Of a stretch of 64,000 nucleotides of DNA, positions 33,685 to 42,600 are shown in pieces; position 1 is the stretch's first letter, and each line of letters begins with the position of its first letter. The position numbers and the translations under genes were made by a program. The notes under the pieces were generated by a model, which was not told where the DNA came from, did not search any database, and saw only the letters and a list, made by a program, of their open reading frames with translations. Source of the stretch: Nocardioides plantarum (GTDB lineage Bacteria; Actinomycetota; Actinomycetes; Propionibacteriales; Nocardioidaceae); assembly GCF_006346395.1 (NCBI RefSeq), contig NZ_VDMS01000004.1, positions 434,001 to 498,000 on the forward strand, read 5' to 3'.

Positions 33685-33846
33685 CTACCAGTGCTCCGAG
33701 TCGAGCTTGCCCTCCATCGCCCGCAGGTGCCGGCGCGAGCAGGCGTCGCAGTAGCGCCGGAACCGCTGGTGCTCGGTGCTGGTGGTCCAGGACAGCGCAT
33801 CGGCCTCCTCGGCCTGGAGGCCGCACAGGTCGCAGGTCACGGTCAT
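33685..33846 (-). CDS. Tiny zinc-finger protein (53 residues)
   Basis: The 53-residue product reads MTVTCDLCGLQAEEADALSW ... RRYCDACSRRHLRAMEGKLD, ending SEHW. Two CxxC knuckles (CDLC and CDAC) indicate a bound zinc. TAGCCT lies exactly 6 bp before the ATG, so it is leaderless. It converges with the TOMM-like gene, 14 bp between stops. The family is not recognised with certainty. Confidence 0.75.
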   Translation of the reverse strand: MTVTCDLCGLQAEEADALSWTTSTEHQRFRRYCDACSRRHLRAMEGKLDSEHW

Positions 33847-33880
33847 CTCGACAGGCTACGGACCCCACCCACCACGACCG

Positions 33881-33918
33881 GGAAGGCCGGGCCCGACGGG
33901 TGTCGGGCCCGGCCTTCC
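33881..33918 (-). terminator. Terminator of the whiB7 transcript
   Basis: GGAAGGCCGGGCCCGAC (33881-33897) and GTCGGGCCCGGCCTTCC (33902-33918) form a perfect 17-bp stem with loop GGGT. It lies 77 bp after the stop of the gene co-transcribed with whiB7. Confidence 0.85.
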
Positions 33919-33994
33919 GGTCGGTCGTACCTGTGTAGTTGTGGTGCGTCCACCCGCGATCATGGGTGTTCCGGAGGTGACGGCTCCGAAGGTC

Positions 33995-34231
33995 CTACAG
34001 AACGCGAGCGAGGGCGAGGCGGGCCTGCTGCGCGGCGCGCTCGGCCTTGCGGCTCAAGCGCCTGGCGCGGGCGAGCTGGTGGCCCGCACGCAGCTGCTGC
34101 GCCTCTCCCAGGCGCGCGTCCATATGGGCGCGCGCGAGGTCTTCGTGCATGGTGTTCACGGTGGTGCTCCGATTCGGTTCGGTGGTCTGGATGGGGGTGC
34201 TGGTGGCGCCGGCCACGACGGTCTGGCTCAT
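33995..34231 (-). CDS. Small basic helical protein coupled to whiB7
   Basis: The 78-residue product has a disordered Thr/Ser-rich start (MSQTVVAGATSTPIQTTEPN) and a long basic amphipathic helix (LGEAQQLRAGHQLARARRLS, then RKAERAAQQARLALARVL). Its ATG overlaps the whiB7 stop (ATGA at 34231-34228), so translation is coupled and expression should follow WhiB7 induction. I do not recognise a family; binding to nucleic acid, ribosome or membrane is possible from the composition only. Confidence 0.7.
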   Translation of the reverse strand: MSQTVVAGATSTPIQTTEPNRSTTVNTMHEDLARAHMDARLGEAQQLRAGHQLARARRLSRKAERAAQQARLALARVL

Positions 34232-34578
34232 GCGACGGCGTCCTTGCGGGGTCGGCCTCGGGGTCGCTTGCGGGGGATGACGGTTCCCTGGAGGAACAGC
34301 TCACCGCCCCACACGCCCCACGGCTCGCGCCGCTCGAGTGCGCCGCCGAGGCAGACCTGCCGCACGGGGCAGTCCTGGCACAGGGCCTTGGCGAACTCGA
34401 CGTCGGCCGGGAGCTCGGCGAACCAGAGCTCGGGGTCGTTGCCCCGGCACGGGAGCAGGGTCTCGTCGACCGCCCCGAACCGGTCGGCCTCGTCGTGCAG
34501 GTAGCCGAGGCTGGGGCCGGCGCTGGCCTGGAACTCGACCAGCTTGCCGTCGCTGCGCTGGAGAACGCTGGTAGTCAT
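34228..34578 (-). CDS. whiB7: WhiB7-type (WblC) transcriptional regulator
   Basis: The 116-residue product has four cysteines that ligate a 4Fe-4S cluster (C44, C67, C70, C76; LPCRG, then LCQDCPVRQVC). The WhiB turn is GVWGGE (88-93), followed by a C-terminal AT-hook RPRGRPRK (105-112). The AT-hook after GVWGGE is the mark of WhiB7, which joins the primary sigma factor to activate intrinsic antibiotic-resistance genes. ATG 34578 follows GAGGTG. It is adjacent to uvrD2, as in mycobacteria. A leader of about 515 nt with an upstream ORF and attenuator precedes it. Confidence 0.93.
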   Translation of the reverse strand: MTTSVLQRSDGKLVEFQASAGPSLGYLHDEADRFGAVDETLLPCRGNDPELWFAELPADVEFAKALCQDCPVRQVCLGGALERREPWGVWGGELFLQGTVIPRKRPRGRPRKDAVA

Positions 34579-34691
34579 CGAGTCACCTCTTTCTTGTTCG
34601 ATCGCGGATGGTGCTGAGGGGTGGTGCTGGTGGTGCTGGGTGCTGCAGGTCATCTCCTGGCTTCCTGTGCGGTGCTGCTCGAAAGCGTCGT

Positions 34692-34737
34692 GGGAAACAG
34701 AAAGGCCGCGGATCCCGGTGTTCGGGTTCCGCGGCCT
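34692..34737 (-). terminator. Attenuator (Rho-independent) in the whiB7 leader
   Basis: On the minus strand the transcript folds AGGCCGCGGA (34737-34728) with TCCGCGGCCT (34712-34703), plus an inner CCCG/CGGG and a 5-nt loop. TTTCTGTTT follows. It lies 23 nt after the uORF stop and 114 nt before the whiB7 start, so read-through must be regulated. Confidence 0.85.
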
Positions 34738-34748
34738 GGAGGCAGCTC

Positions 34749-34769
34749 ATCTGTTGGTGCTCAACAGAT
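34749..34769 (-). promoter_or_regulatory. Small hairpin over the uORF stop codon
   Basis: ATCTGTTG and CAACAGAT form a perfect 8-bp stem with a 5-nt loop. The last sense codon and UGA stop of the uORF lie in its 5' arm, so a ribosome terminating there would melt it and could change folding of the attenuator just downstream. Confidence 0.6.
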
Positions 34770-35024
34770 CGGCGGACTCCAGGCGGGGTAACCCGGGACG
34801 TAGGCGGCGATAGCCACGTGTCCCTTGGCAGCCAGGTCCTTGCGGTTGCGGACATCCGCACCATCGGTCGTCGAGAGACCGGTGGCCGGGATCCACGTGG
34901 TGCGCGCCTCGGTGAGGACGCCGAAGCAGGACTGGCCGTCGAAGGACATGCCAAAGCCGGACGCGGGTCGAACGCTGCTCGGGGCGAGCGTGCTCGGCGT
35001 CTGGATGTTCTGGGTGATCTCCAT
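34761..35024 (-). CDS. Upstream ORF in the whiB7 leader (87 codons)
   Basis: The 87-residue reading frame starts MEITQNIQTPSTLAPSSVRP and ends AAYVPGYPAWSPPIC. ATG 35024 has a near-perfect AAGGAGG, so it is certainly translated. Codon use is like that of real genes (mostly C/G third positions). The product contains no known domain; two cysteines and a C-terminal Cys are notable. In mycobacteria and Streptomyces, whiB7/wblC is controlled by a translated leader ORF: slowed ribosomes on it prevent termination at a downstream hairpin. The layout here fits that mechanism. It may in addition encode a stable small protein. Confidence 0.75.
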   Translation of the reverse strand: MEITQNIQTPSTLAPSSVRPASGFGMSFDGQSCFGVLTEARTTWIPATGLSTTDGADVRNRKDLAAKGHVAIAAYVPGYPAWSPPIC

Positions 35025-35099
35025 CAGGGGCCACCTCCTTCGGATCTTCTGGCGCGGGCCTTGTCAGGGCCCTGGTGCGCGGACTGGTTGTTGACGGGG

Positions 35100-35139
35100 A
35101 CGCTACGCGGTCCCCGATGTAAGGAGCAAACTATTTTAT
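35100..35139 (-). promoter_or_regulatory. WhiB7-type autoregulated promoter with AT-rich box
   Basis: Reading the minus strand: an AT-rich box ATAAAATA (35139-35132), then TTGCTC (35129-35124), an 18-bp spacer and TAGCGT (35105-35100). An AT-rich stretch just upstream of the -35 is the known recognition feature for the WhiB7 AT-hook. The predicted start is near 35093, about 69 nt before the uORF. Confidence 0.65.
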
Positions 35140-35174
35140 GACCTATTTCTCCGATCCGGTCGAAATGAGGTACC

Positions 35175-37217
35175 TCAGTCCTCGGAGAGCAACGCCAGCA
35201 CGTCCTCGCCGTAGCGGTCGAGCTTGTCGGGACCGATGCCGCTGATCGCCAGCAGCGCCTTCGGGGACGAGGGCCTGAGCTCGGCGACCGCCTCGAGCGT
35301 GGCGTTGCTGAAGACCATGAACGGGGCGATCTCCTCGGCGCGCGACCGCTCCAGGCGCCAGCCACGCAGCCGCTCGAAGAGGGCCTCGTCGTAGGGCGCC
35401 GGGCAGTCGGTGCAGCGCCGGCGGGCCTTGTCGGTGCCGGAGAGGGGCTTGCCGCACTCGACGCAGGTGCGGGCTCCGCGGGAGCCCTTGGCCTTGGCGG
35501 GCGCGCGGTCCGCGTCGGGCAGCAGCGGGTCGAGGAAGCGCGAGGGCTTGCGGCGGGCGGCCTGCCCGGGGTTGCGCGCCTGAGCCCACGACAGGGCGAG
35601 GTCGACGCGCGCGCGGGTCATCCCGACGTAGAGCAGGCGGCGCTCTTCCTCGATCGCGGCCGGCGTCTGGGCGTAGGTGATCGGCAGGGTGCCGTCCTGG
35701 AGACCGACGAGGAAGACGGAGTCCCACTCCAGGCCCTTGGCAGCATGGAAGGTCGCGATCGTGACGCCCTCGGCGACCGGCGCGTGCTGCTCGGACGCCC
35801 GGCGGTCGAGGTCGTCGACGAACGAGCCGAGGTCGCGGCTCGGAGCCTCGGCGGCGTGGGCCTCGGCCTGGCTGACGATCGCCTGCCAGGACTCCCAGCG
35901 GTCGCGGGTCTGACCGCGGGCCTCGGGCGGGTCGGGGGTCCAGCCCTGGCCCGCGAGGGTGTCGCGCACCAGGTCGACCCAGGTGTCGCCGTCGGCGGGG
36001 TTGACTCCCCCGCGCGCCGCACCGCGCAGGCGGGTCACGGCCTCGCGGACCTCGGGCCGGTCGAAGAAGCGCGCCGCCCCGCGGATGACGTAGGGGATGG
36101 TGGCCGAGGTCAGGGCCTCCTCGTAGGCCTCGGACTGGGCGTTGATGCGGAACAGGATCGCTATCTCGGCCAGCGGCCGCCCGGCCGCGCGCTGGCGGGC
36201 GATCTCGCGCGCCACGGCGCTCGCCTCGGCGACCTCGTCGGGGTGGCCGTGGTAGCTCACCGCGGACCCGGCCGGGCGCTGGGCCCGCAGCTCGACGCTC
36301 GTCGAGCCGGTGCCGGCCAGCAGGGTGTTGGCCGCGGTGACGACCTGCGGGGTCGAGCGGTAGTTGCGCACCAGCTCGACCGAGGTGGTGCCCGGGTGCT
36401 TGACCGGGAAGTCGCGCAGGTAGTCGGCGTTGGCGCCGGCGAAGGAGTAGATCGTCTGGGCGGGATCACCGACCACGCAGATCTCGTCGCGTCCCCCGAG
36501 CCAGAGGTCGAGCAGGGCCGACTGGAGCGGCGAGACGTCCTGGAACTCGTCGACGACGAACCACTTGTACTGGCGGCGTACCTGGGCCGCGACCCGCTCG
36601 TCCTCGGCGAGCAGGCCAGCGGTGAGGAGCAGGACGTCCTCCATGTCCATGCGGCCCTGGGCGCGCTTGACGTCCTCGTAGGCGGTGATCATCCGGCCCA
36701 CCACCTCGGGCTCGACCTTGGACACGGAGCGACCGCGCGCCACGGCGATCGCCGCGTAGTCGTCGGGACGGACGTTGCTGACCTTGGCCCACTCGATCTC
36801 GGAGGCGAGGTCGCGCAGCATCGCCTGGTCGGGCCGCAGTCGCAGCGTGCGGGCCGCAGCCACCACCATGGAGATCTTGGACGCCGTCAGCTCCGGCAGC
36901 TCGGTGCCGTGGGTGTGCGGCCAGAAGTAGCGCAACTGGCGCAGGGCGGCGGAGTGGAAGGTGCGGGCCTGGACCGTCGGCGCGCCGAGCGAGCGCAGCC
37001 GGCCCCGCATCTCGCCGGCGGCCCGCGTCGTGAACGTGACGGCCAGGACCTCGGTCGGGGCGTAGACCCCGGTCGCGACGCCGTGGGCGATGCGGTGGGT
37101 GATGGCCCGGGTCTTGCCGGTCCCCGCGCCGGCGAGCACCCGGACCGGGCCACGCAGGGTCTCGGCCACAGCACGCTGCTCGGGGTCGAGCGCGGAGAGG
37201 AGATCGGCGGCAGCCAT
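35175..37217 (-). CDS. uvrD2: ATP-dependent DNA helicase UvrD2
   Basis: The 680-residue SF1A helicase has Walker A GAGTGKT (30-36), the DEFQD Walker B motif (VVDEFQDVSPLQ), VGDPAQTIYSFAGA and VGMTRARVDLALS. Distinct UvrD2 features follow: a four-cysteine motif (CVECGKPLSG...CTDCPAPYD) and a C-terminal HRDC domain (AISGIGPDKLDRYGEDVLAL). The enzyme unwinds DNA in repair and may be essential in mycobacteria. ATG 37217 is used. It lies immediately upstream of the whiB7 leader on the same strand and 76 bp from the divergent mycoredoxin gene. Confidence 0.95.
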   Translation of the reverse strand: MAAADLLSALDPEQRAVAETLRGPVRVLAGAGTGKTRAITHRIAHGVATGVYAPTEVLAVTFTTRAAGEMRGRLRSLGAPTVQARTFHSAALRQLRYFWPHTHGTELPELTASKISMVVAAARTLRLRPDQAMLRDLASEIEWAKVSNVRPDDYAAIAVARGRSVSKVEPEVVGRMITAYEDVKRAQGRMDMEDVLLLTAGLLAEDERVAAQVRRQYKWFVVDEFQDVSPLQSALLDLWLGGRDEICVVGDPAQTIYSFAGANADYLRDFPVKHPGTTSVELVRNYRSTPQVVTAANTLLAGTGSTSVELRAQRPAGSAVSYHGHPDEVAEASAVAREIARQRAAGRPLAEIAILFRINAQSEAYEEALTSATIPYVIRGAARFFDRPEVREAVTRLRGAARGGVNPADGDTWVDLVRDTLAGQGWTPDPPEARGQTRDRWESWQAIVSQAEAHAAEAPSRDLGSFVDDLDRRASEQHAPVAEGVTIATFHAAKGLEWDSVFLVGLQDGTLPITYAQTPAAIEEERRLLYVGMTRARVDLALSWAQARNPGQAARRKPSRFLDPLLPDADRAPAKAKGSRGARTCVECGKPLSGTDKARRRCTDCPAPYDEALFERLRGWRLERSRAEEIAPFMVFSNATLEAVAELRPSSPKALLAISGIGPDKLDRYGEDVLALLSED

Positions 37218-37293
37218 GGTGGAACAACACTCCCGGGCAGGTGGTTGGATCGGACGACACCCGACCCTAGACGTCCGAGGGGACACTTCAGCG

Positions 37294-37542
37294 ATGAGCA
37301 GCTTCACGATGTACACGACGCCCTGGTGCGGCTACTGCCACCGGCTCAAGAGCCAGCTCGACCGGGAGGGGATCGCCTACGACATCGTCGACATCGAGCA
37401 GGTGCCCGAGGCCGTCACGATCGTCGAGACCGCCAACAACGGCAACCAGACCGTGCCGACGCTCGTCTACTCCGACGGCACCGCCCAGACCAACCCGTCG
37501 CTGGCCCAGGTCAAGGACAAGGTCGCCTCGCTGGCCGGTTGA
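37294..37542 (+). CDS. mrx1: Mycoredoxin (glutaredoxin-like)
   Basis: The 82-residue thioredoxin-fold protein has the active site WCGYC at residues 11-15, TVPTLVYSDG with the cis-proline, and length and sequence typical of mycoredoxin-1. It reduces mycothiol mixed disulfides on proteins, with mycothiol and mycothione reductase as reductant. It is divergent from uvrD2 and convergent with nudC, the same trio as in Mycobacterium. GAGGGG about 15 bases upstream is a weak Shine-Dalgarno. Confidence 0.93.
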   Translation: MSSFTMYTTPWCGYCHRLKSQLDREGIAYDIVDIEQVPEAVTIVETANNGNQTVPTLVYSDGTAQTNPSLAQVKDKVASLAG

Positions 37543-37560
37543 GCCCTGCTCGGGGCCCGC

Positions 37561-38472
37561 TCACCACGAGCCCGGCAGCGGGCCGCCGTACCAGTGCTCG
37601 ATGAGCGAGCGACTGATCGAGACGCCGCCGGGGAGCACGAGGGTGCCCGCGGCTGCCTGCTCGCGCATCTCGGCGCGGGTGAGCCAGCGGGCGTCCTCGA
37701 TCTCGTCCTCGTCGATGTGGATATCGGTCGTCAGCGCGCGACCGAGGAACCCCAGCATCAGGCTCTGCGGCAGCGGCCACGGCTGGTTGCCGAAGTAGGT
37801 CACCTCGCCGACGGTGATGCCGGCCTCCTCGGCGACCTCGCGGCGTACGGCGTCCTCGAGGGTCTCGCCGGGCTCGCAGAACCCGGCGAGCGTCGAGAAG
37901 CGACCCGCCGGCCACTGCGGCGAGCGACCCAGCAGGCAGCGCTCGTCGTCGCTCCCGGGCTCTCCCGTGGCGACCAGCATGATGACCGCCGGGTCGGTAC
38001 GCGGGAACTGGGTGCGCCCGCACTGCGTGCACCGCAGCTCGTGGCCCGCGGCGGTCGCGGCGAGCGCGCCTCCACAGCGCGGGCAGTGCCGGGTCGCCCA
38101 GTGCCACTCCGCCAGACCGAGCGCGTGGAACACCAGCGGCGCGTCGACGACGCCGTCGCCGGCCAGGCCCGGCAGCAGCCCGCGCAACGGGTACCACTCC
38201 CCCTCCTGCGAGGCCGCCACCTCGGGTCCGGTGATGACCGCCCAGTGGGTCGTGCCGTCACGCTCGCCGAGCAGCACGCGGAGGCCGTCGGGCGCCTCGC
38301 CCGGGGCCACCCACGGCAGCGTCCCCTCGACCGGCCGCACGAGGGTCCCGGACACCACGAGGACCCGGGACCGGTCGTCGTCCCAGCGTTCGGCCAGCCA
38401 GGCCTCGTCCTTGCGGTGGACCCCGAGCCGGTCGTGGGTCCCGGCGGTCAGCAGCAGGTGCGGGTGGTTCAC
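37561..38472 (-). CDS. nudC: NAD(+)/NADH diphosphatase NudC
   Basis: The 303-residue enzyme hydrolyses NADH to NMNH and AMP, and in other bacteria can remove NAD caps from RNA. It has the zinc ribbon CPRCGG...CTQCGRTQFPR, the Nudix box GFCEPGETLEDAVRREVAEEAG and the NudC signature NQPWPLPQSLM, where the usual first Ser of SQPWPxPxS is Asn. GTG 38472 is leaderless: TAGGCT is exactly 6 bp upstream. It converges with the mycoredoxin gene with 18 bp between stops. Confidence 0.95.
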   Translation of the reverse strand: MNHPHLLLTAGTHDRLGVHRKDEAWLAERWDDDRSRVLVVSGTLVRPVEGTLPWVAPGEAPDGLRVLLGERDGTTHWAVITGPEVAASQEGEWYPLRGLLPGLAGDGVVDAPLVFHALGLAEWHWATRHCPRCGGALAATAAGHELRCTQCGRTQFPRTDPAVIMLVATGEPGSDDERCLLGRSPQWPAGRFSTLAGFCEPGETLEDAVRREVAEEAGITVGEVTYFGNQPWPLPQSLMLGFLGRALTTDIHIDEDEIEDARWLTRAEMREQAAAGTLVLPGGVSISRSLIEHWYGGPLPGSW

Positions 38473-38562
38473 CCCACGAGCCTAGATCGCGCCCGGACCT
38501 CGCCGTTAGGGCACCCGGACCGGCGTCGGGACTAAGCCCCGAGACGTCGGCGTTGCCCCGAC

Positions 38563-39618
38563 ATGGACGTTCTCGACAGCGTGGTGCTCGGCGCCGGGCA
38601 GGCCGGGCTGTCGGCGTCGTACCACCTGACGCGGCGCGGGATCGACCACGTCGTGCTCGACGCCGACGAGACGCCGGGCGGCGCCTGGCAGCACCGGTGG
38701 GACTCGCTGACCATGCACGACGTCCACGGCGTCGCGGCGCTCCCCGACGCCACGGCGCTCGAGGCCGACGACGGCGCCCGGGCCAACGTGGCGGTGCCGG
38801 CCTACTTCGCGTCGTACGAGCGCGAGCACGACCTGCCCGTGGTCCGACCTGTCCGCGTCGAGCGCGTGCACGACGACGCGGGCCTCCTCGTCGTCGAGGC
38901 CGGAGGCCGGTCCTGGCACACCCGCGCGCTCGTCAACGCCACCGGGACCTGGTCGCACCCGTTCGTGCCGTACTACCCGGGCGCCGAGACGTTCACCGGC
39001 CCGCAGTGGCACACCGCCGGCTATCCGGGTGCCGAGGCGTTCCGCGGCCTGCGGACCGTGGTGGTGGGAGGCGGGGCCTCCGCGGTGCAGCTGCTCGGCG
39101 AGATCGCCCTGGTCACCGACACCCTGTGGGTGACCAGGCGACCGCCTGTCTGGCGCACCGACGACTTCACGCCCGAGGCGGGCCGCGCCGCCGTCGCACT
39201 GGTCGAGGACCGGGTACGCCGGGGACTGCCGCCGGCCAGCGTGGTCAGCGTGACGGGACTGGCGCTGCGCGAGCAGGAGCGCGCGGCGCAGGCCCTGGGC
39301 GCCTACGACCGGCGGGCCGTGTTCGACTCGATCGGTCCGCGCGAGGTGCGCTGGTCCGACGGGTCCACCGAGCCGGTCGACGCGATCGTGTGGGCGACCG
39401 GGTTCCGACCGGCCGTGGCACACCTGGCGCCGCTGCGCCTGCGCAGCCCGTACGGCGGCATCGAGCTCGACGGCACCACCGCGGTGGCCGACCGACGGGT
39501 CCAGCTCGTCGGGTACGGGCCGTCGGCCAGCACCATCGGCGCCAACCGGGCGGGTCGTCTCGCGGCCCGCCGGGTGGCCGAGACGCTCGACCTCAGTCGC
39601 GACGCCGTCACGGCCTGA
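38563..39618 (+). CDS. Flavin-containing monooxygenase-like FAD/NAD(P)-binding protein
   Basis: The 351-residue product has an N-terminal FAD-binding Rossmann motif (VVLGAGQAGLSASYHL), the class-B monooxygenase-like GGAWQHRWDSL, a second NADP-binding glycine motif (VVVGGGASAVQLLGE) and ATGFRPAV near the C-terminus. It resembles the FMO/TrkA-type oxidoreductases that hydroxylate or S-oxidise small substrates; the substrate is unknown. It is divergent from nudC, and its last 11 bp overlap the end of adnB tail to tail. Confidence 0.85.
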   Translation: MDVLDSVVLGAGQAGLSASYHLTRRGIDHVVLDADETPGGAWQHRWDSLTMHDVHGVAALPDATALEADDGARANVAVPAYFASYEREHDLPVVRPVRVERVHDDAGLLVVEAGGRSWHTRALVNATGTWSHPFVPYYPGAETFTGPQWHTAGYPGAEAFRGLRTVVVGGGASAVQLLGEIALVTDTLWVTRRPPVWRTDDFTPEAGRAAVALVEDRVRRGLPPASVVSVTGLALREQERAAQALGAYDRRAVFDSIGPREVRWSDGSTEPVDAIVWATGFRPAVAHLAPLRLRSPYGGIELDGTTAVADRRVQLVGYGPSASTIGANRAGRLAARRVAETLDLSRDAVTA

Positions 39619-42600
39619 GCAGCCGCTCGAGCTCATCGCGTCCGGGGAGGTCGCCGGGCTCCACGAGCTCACCGGACCGCACGTAGTAGAACGCGGCCCG
39701 TACCTGCTGGGGGTCGACGTCGTGCAGCTCGGCCCAGGCCAGCCGGTAGACGGCCAGCTGGAGCGGGTCCGCGGTGCGGCCCCGGCTCGTCTTCCAGTCG
39801 ACCACGAGGTAACCCTGGGTCTCGCGGTAGACCGCGTCGATGCGGCCGCGCACGACCTGACCGTCGAGCACCAGCGCGAACGACGGCTCGACGGCGAGCG
39901 GCGGGCGTTCGGCGAAGGGACCCCGCTCGAACGCCTCGATGAGCTCGCGCAGGTCGGCGTCGTCCTCGATGTCGGCATCGCCCCGGCCGGGGAGGTCGTC
40001 GGGATCGATCAGCAGCTGCTGGCCGAACCGCGCTTCGACCCACGCGTGGAAGCGGGTGCCGAACCGGGCGGCCGAGGACGGCCGGCGGGGCATCGGACGG
40101 GCCAGGTCGCGTGCGAACGTGGCGGGGTCGTCGCGCAGCCGCGAGAGCGACGTGGCCGACAGGCTCGGCGGCAGGGCGACGACGATCTCGGGCGAGCGGT
40201 CGTAGGAGGCCTCCTGGACGAGCCGGTCGATCTCATCGTCCCACTGCTCGACACGCTCGAGCTCGAGCACGTCCTCGAGGTCGTCGGCGGCCCGGGGATC
40301 GGCCGCGCGGACCCGGGCCGCAGCGTCGTGGCGGCGCTGCACCTCGGCGGTGTGGTGGGAGATCGGCCAGGGTTGGTCGACGACCTGGTCGGCGTAAGGA
40401 CTCGACTCGCCCTTGACCACGACGTCGCGCCACTCCTCGGGCTCGCCGCCCCACGCCGCCATCGCCTCCCGGGTGCGGTCGAGGTAGGCCGAGGGCCCGA
40501 GCCCGCCCTTGAGGTGGGACGCCCACCGCCAGGCCGAGACCCACAGGGTGTGACGTGCGCGGGTCCAGGCGACGTAGCCGAGGCGGAGCTCCTCGAGGGC
40601 CTCGTGCGCCTTGGCGCGGTCGCCCAGCTCGAGCAGGTCCGTAGGTGCGAAGCCCGCCAGCTGAGGCAGGTCGCGGGCGTCGCCGCGCAGCTCGGTCGGC
40701 ATGACCGAGGGCAGGCTGAGCCAGCTCGACCGGCCCCGGTTGTTGGGGAACTTGTTCTTGGTGACGCCGACGAGGAACACGGCGTCCCACTCCAGGCCCT
40801 TGGCCCGGTGGACCGTCAGGAGCTTGACCGAGTCGGCCTCGGACGGCGTCGCGACGTCGAGACCCTGGCCCTGCTCGTCCTCGGCCTCGAGCCAGGCCAG
40901 CAGCGCGGAGAGGGTCACCTGCCCGTCGGGGGCCTGGAACTCGGCCACCGCCTGGACGAAGAGGTCGAGGTTGTCGCGTCGTGCTGCCGCGGCCGGGCTG
41001 ACGGACGACGCCAGCTCGACGTCGATGCCGGTGATCTCGATGATCCGGCGCACGAGGTCGAGGATCGGCTCCCCGATCGAGGCCCGCAGCCGCCGCAGCT
41101 CGCGGGCCAGCAGCACGAAGCGATCGAGTGCCTCGGTGGAGTAGTCGCCCTCGCCCGGGTCGTCGATGGCGTCGCACAAGGACGCGATCTCGGTCGGGTC
41201 ACTGCCCTCGACCGCGGCCGCGAGCTGCTCGTGCACGTCGGGGTAGGTCTCGGCACCGGTCCGAGACCCCGCCAGCTCCGCGGCCCGCCGCCCGAGCAGC
41301 GCCAGGTCGCGCGGGCCGATCGCCCAGCGCGGGCCGGCCAGGAGGGTGAGGAGCGCGGCGTTGGCCGTGACGTCCTGGACCAGGGTGAGCGTGGCGACGA
41401 CCTCGGCCACCTCGGGCAGCCGCAACAGCCCCTTCAGCCCGACGATCTCGACGGGCACCTCGCGCGCGGTCAGTGCGTCGAAGACCGCAGCGGCGTGGGA
41501 GTTGTCGCGGGTCAGAACGCCGATCTCCTTCCAGACCGGCCCGTCCCGCAGCTCGGCGAGCCGGGCGTGCGTCTCGATCACCCGCTCGCCCAGCCAGGCC
41601 AGCTCGTCGTCGTAGGTCTCGTGGACGATGGCCCGGACCTCGCCCGGCGCCGCTCCTGCAGGAGCCTCGAGCGGGAGTAGGTCGGAGCGCAGGGCGTAGA
41701 GGTCGGCGGCGAGGTGGTTGGCGGTGGCCAGGATGCGTTCGTCGGAGCGCCGGTTGACCACCAGCGGGTAGGTCGTGCGCGTGCCGTCGGCCGAGGGGAA
41801 GTCGGCGCCGAACTCGAGGATGTTGGACACCGAGGCCCCGCGCCAGCCGTAGATCGCCTGGTTGGGGTCACCGACCGCCGTCACCGCGTGGCCACGGCCG
41901 GACGCGGAGTCCGGGCCCGAGAAGAGCCGGCTGAGCATGAGCGCCTGGGCGACCGAGGTGTCCTGGTACTCGTCGAGCAGGACGACCTTGAACTTGGCGC
42001 GCTCGGTCGCGCCCACCTCCGGGCACGTCTCGGCCAGCCGGGCGGCCAGGGATATCTGGTCGGAGAAGTCCATGAGACCGAGATGGGACTTGAGCCGCCG
42101 GTAGGCCTCGACCAGCCCGAGGAGCTCGCCTCGGGCGTCGATCGTCGCGACCGCCTTCTCGCTCCTGGCCCGGTAGGTCTTGCGGTGCTCGGCGGCCAGA
42201 CCCGCCTCGAGGAGCGGGCGCACGCGGGCGTCGTGCTCTCGCACCTGGTCCGGGTGGACCAGGTGCTCGCTCATCTCGGCGTCGAGCGCGAGGAGGTAGC
42301 GCACCACGTGGAGCGGTGAGTCGCTCAGGTGGACCACGGGCCGGGTGTAGCGCTGCATCGCCCGCGCGGCGAGCTGGTATCGGCTCGCGTCGGCGATCAG
42401 GCGGGTGTCGGGCTCGTGGCCGATCCGCAGCCCGTGCTCGGTGAGCAGCGCCGAGGCGTAGGAGTGGTAGGTCGAGACGGTGGGCTCCTCGACCTCCTCG
42501 TCGTCGCCGGACCGGGGGGCCGAGCGCTCGGACAGGAACCCCGCTCGGCGCAGGCTCTCGCGGATGCGGGTCTCGAGCTCGGCCGTGGCCTTGGTGGTGA

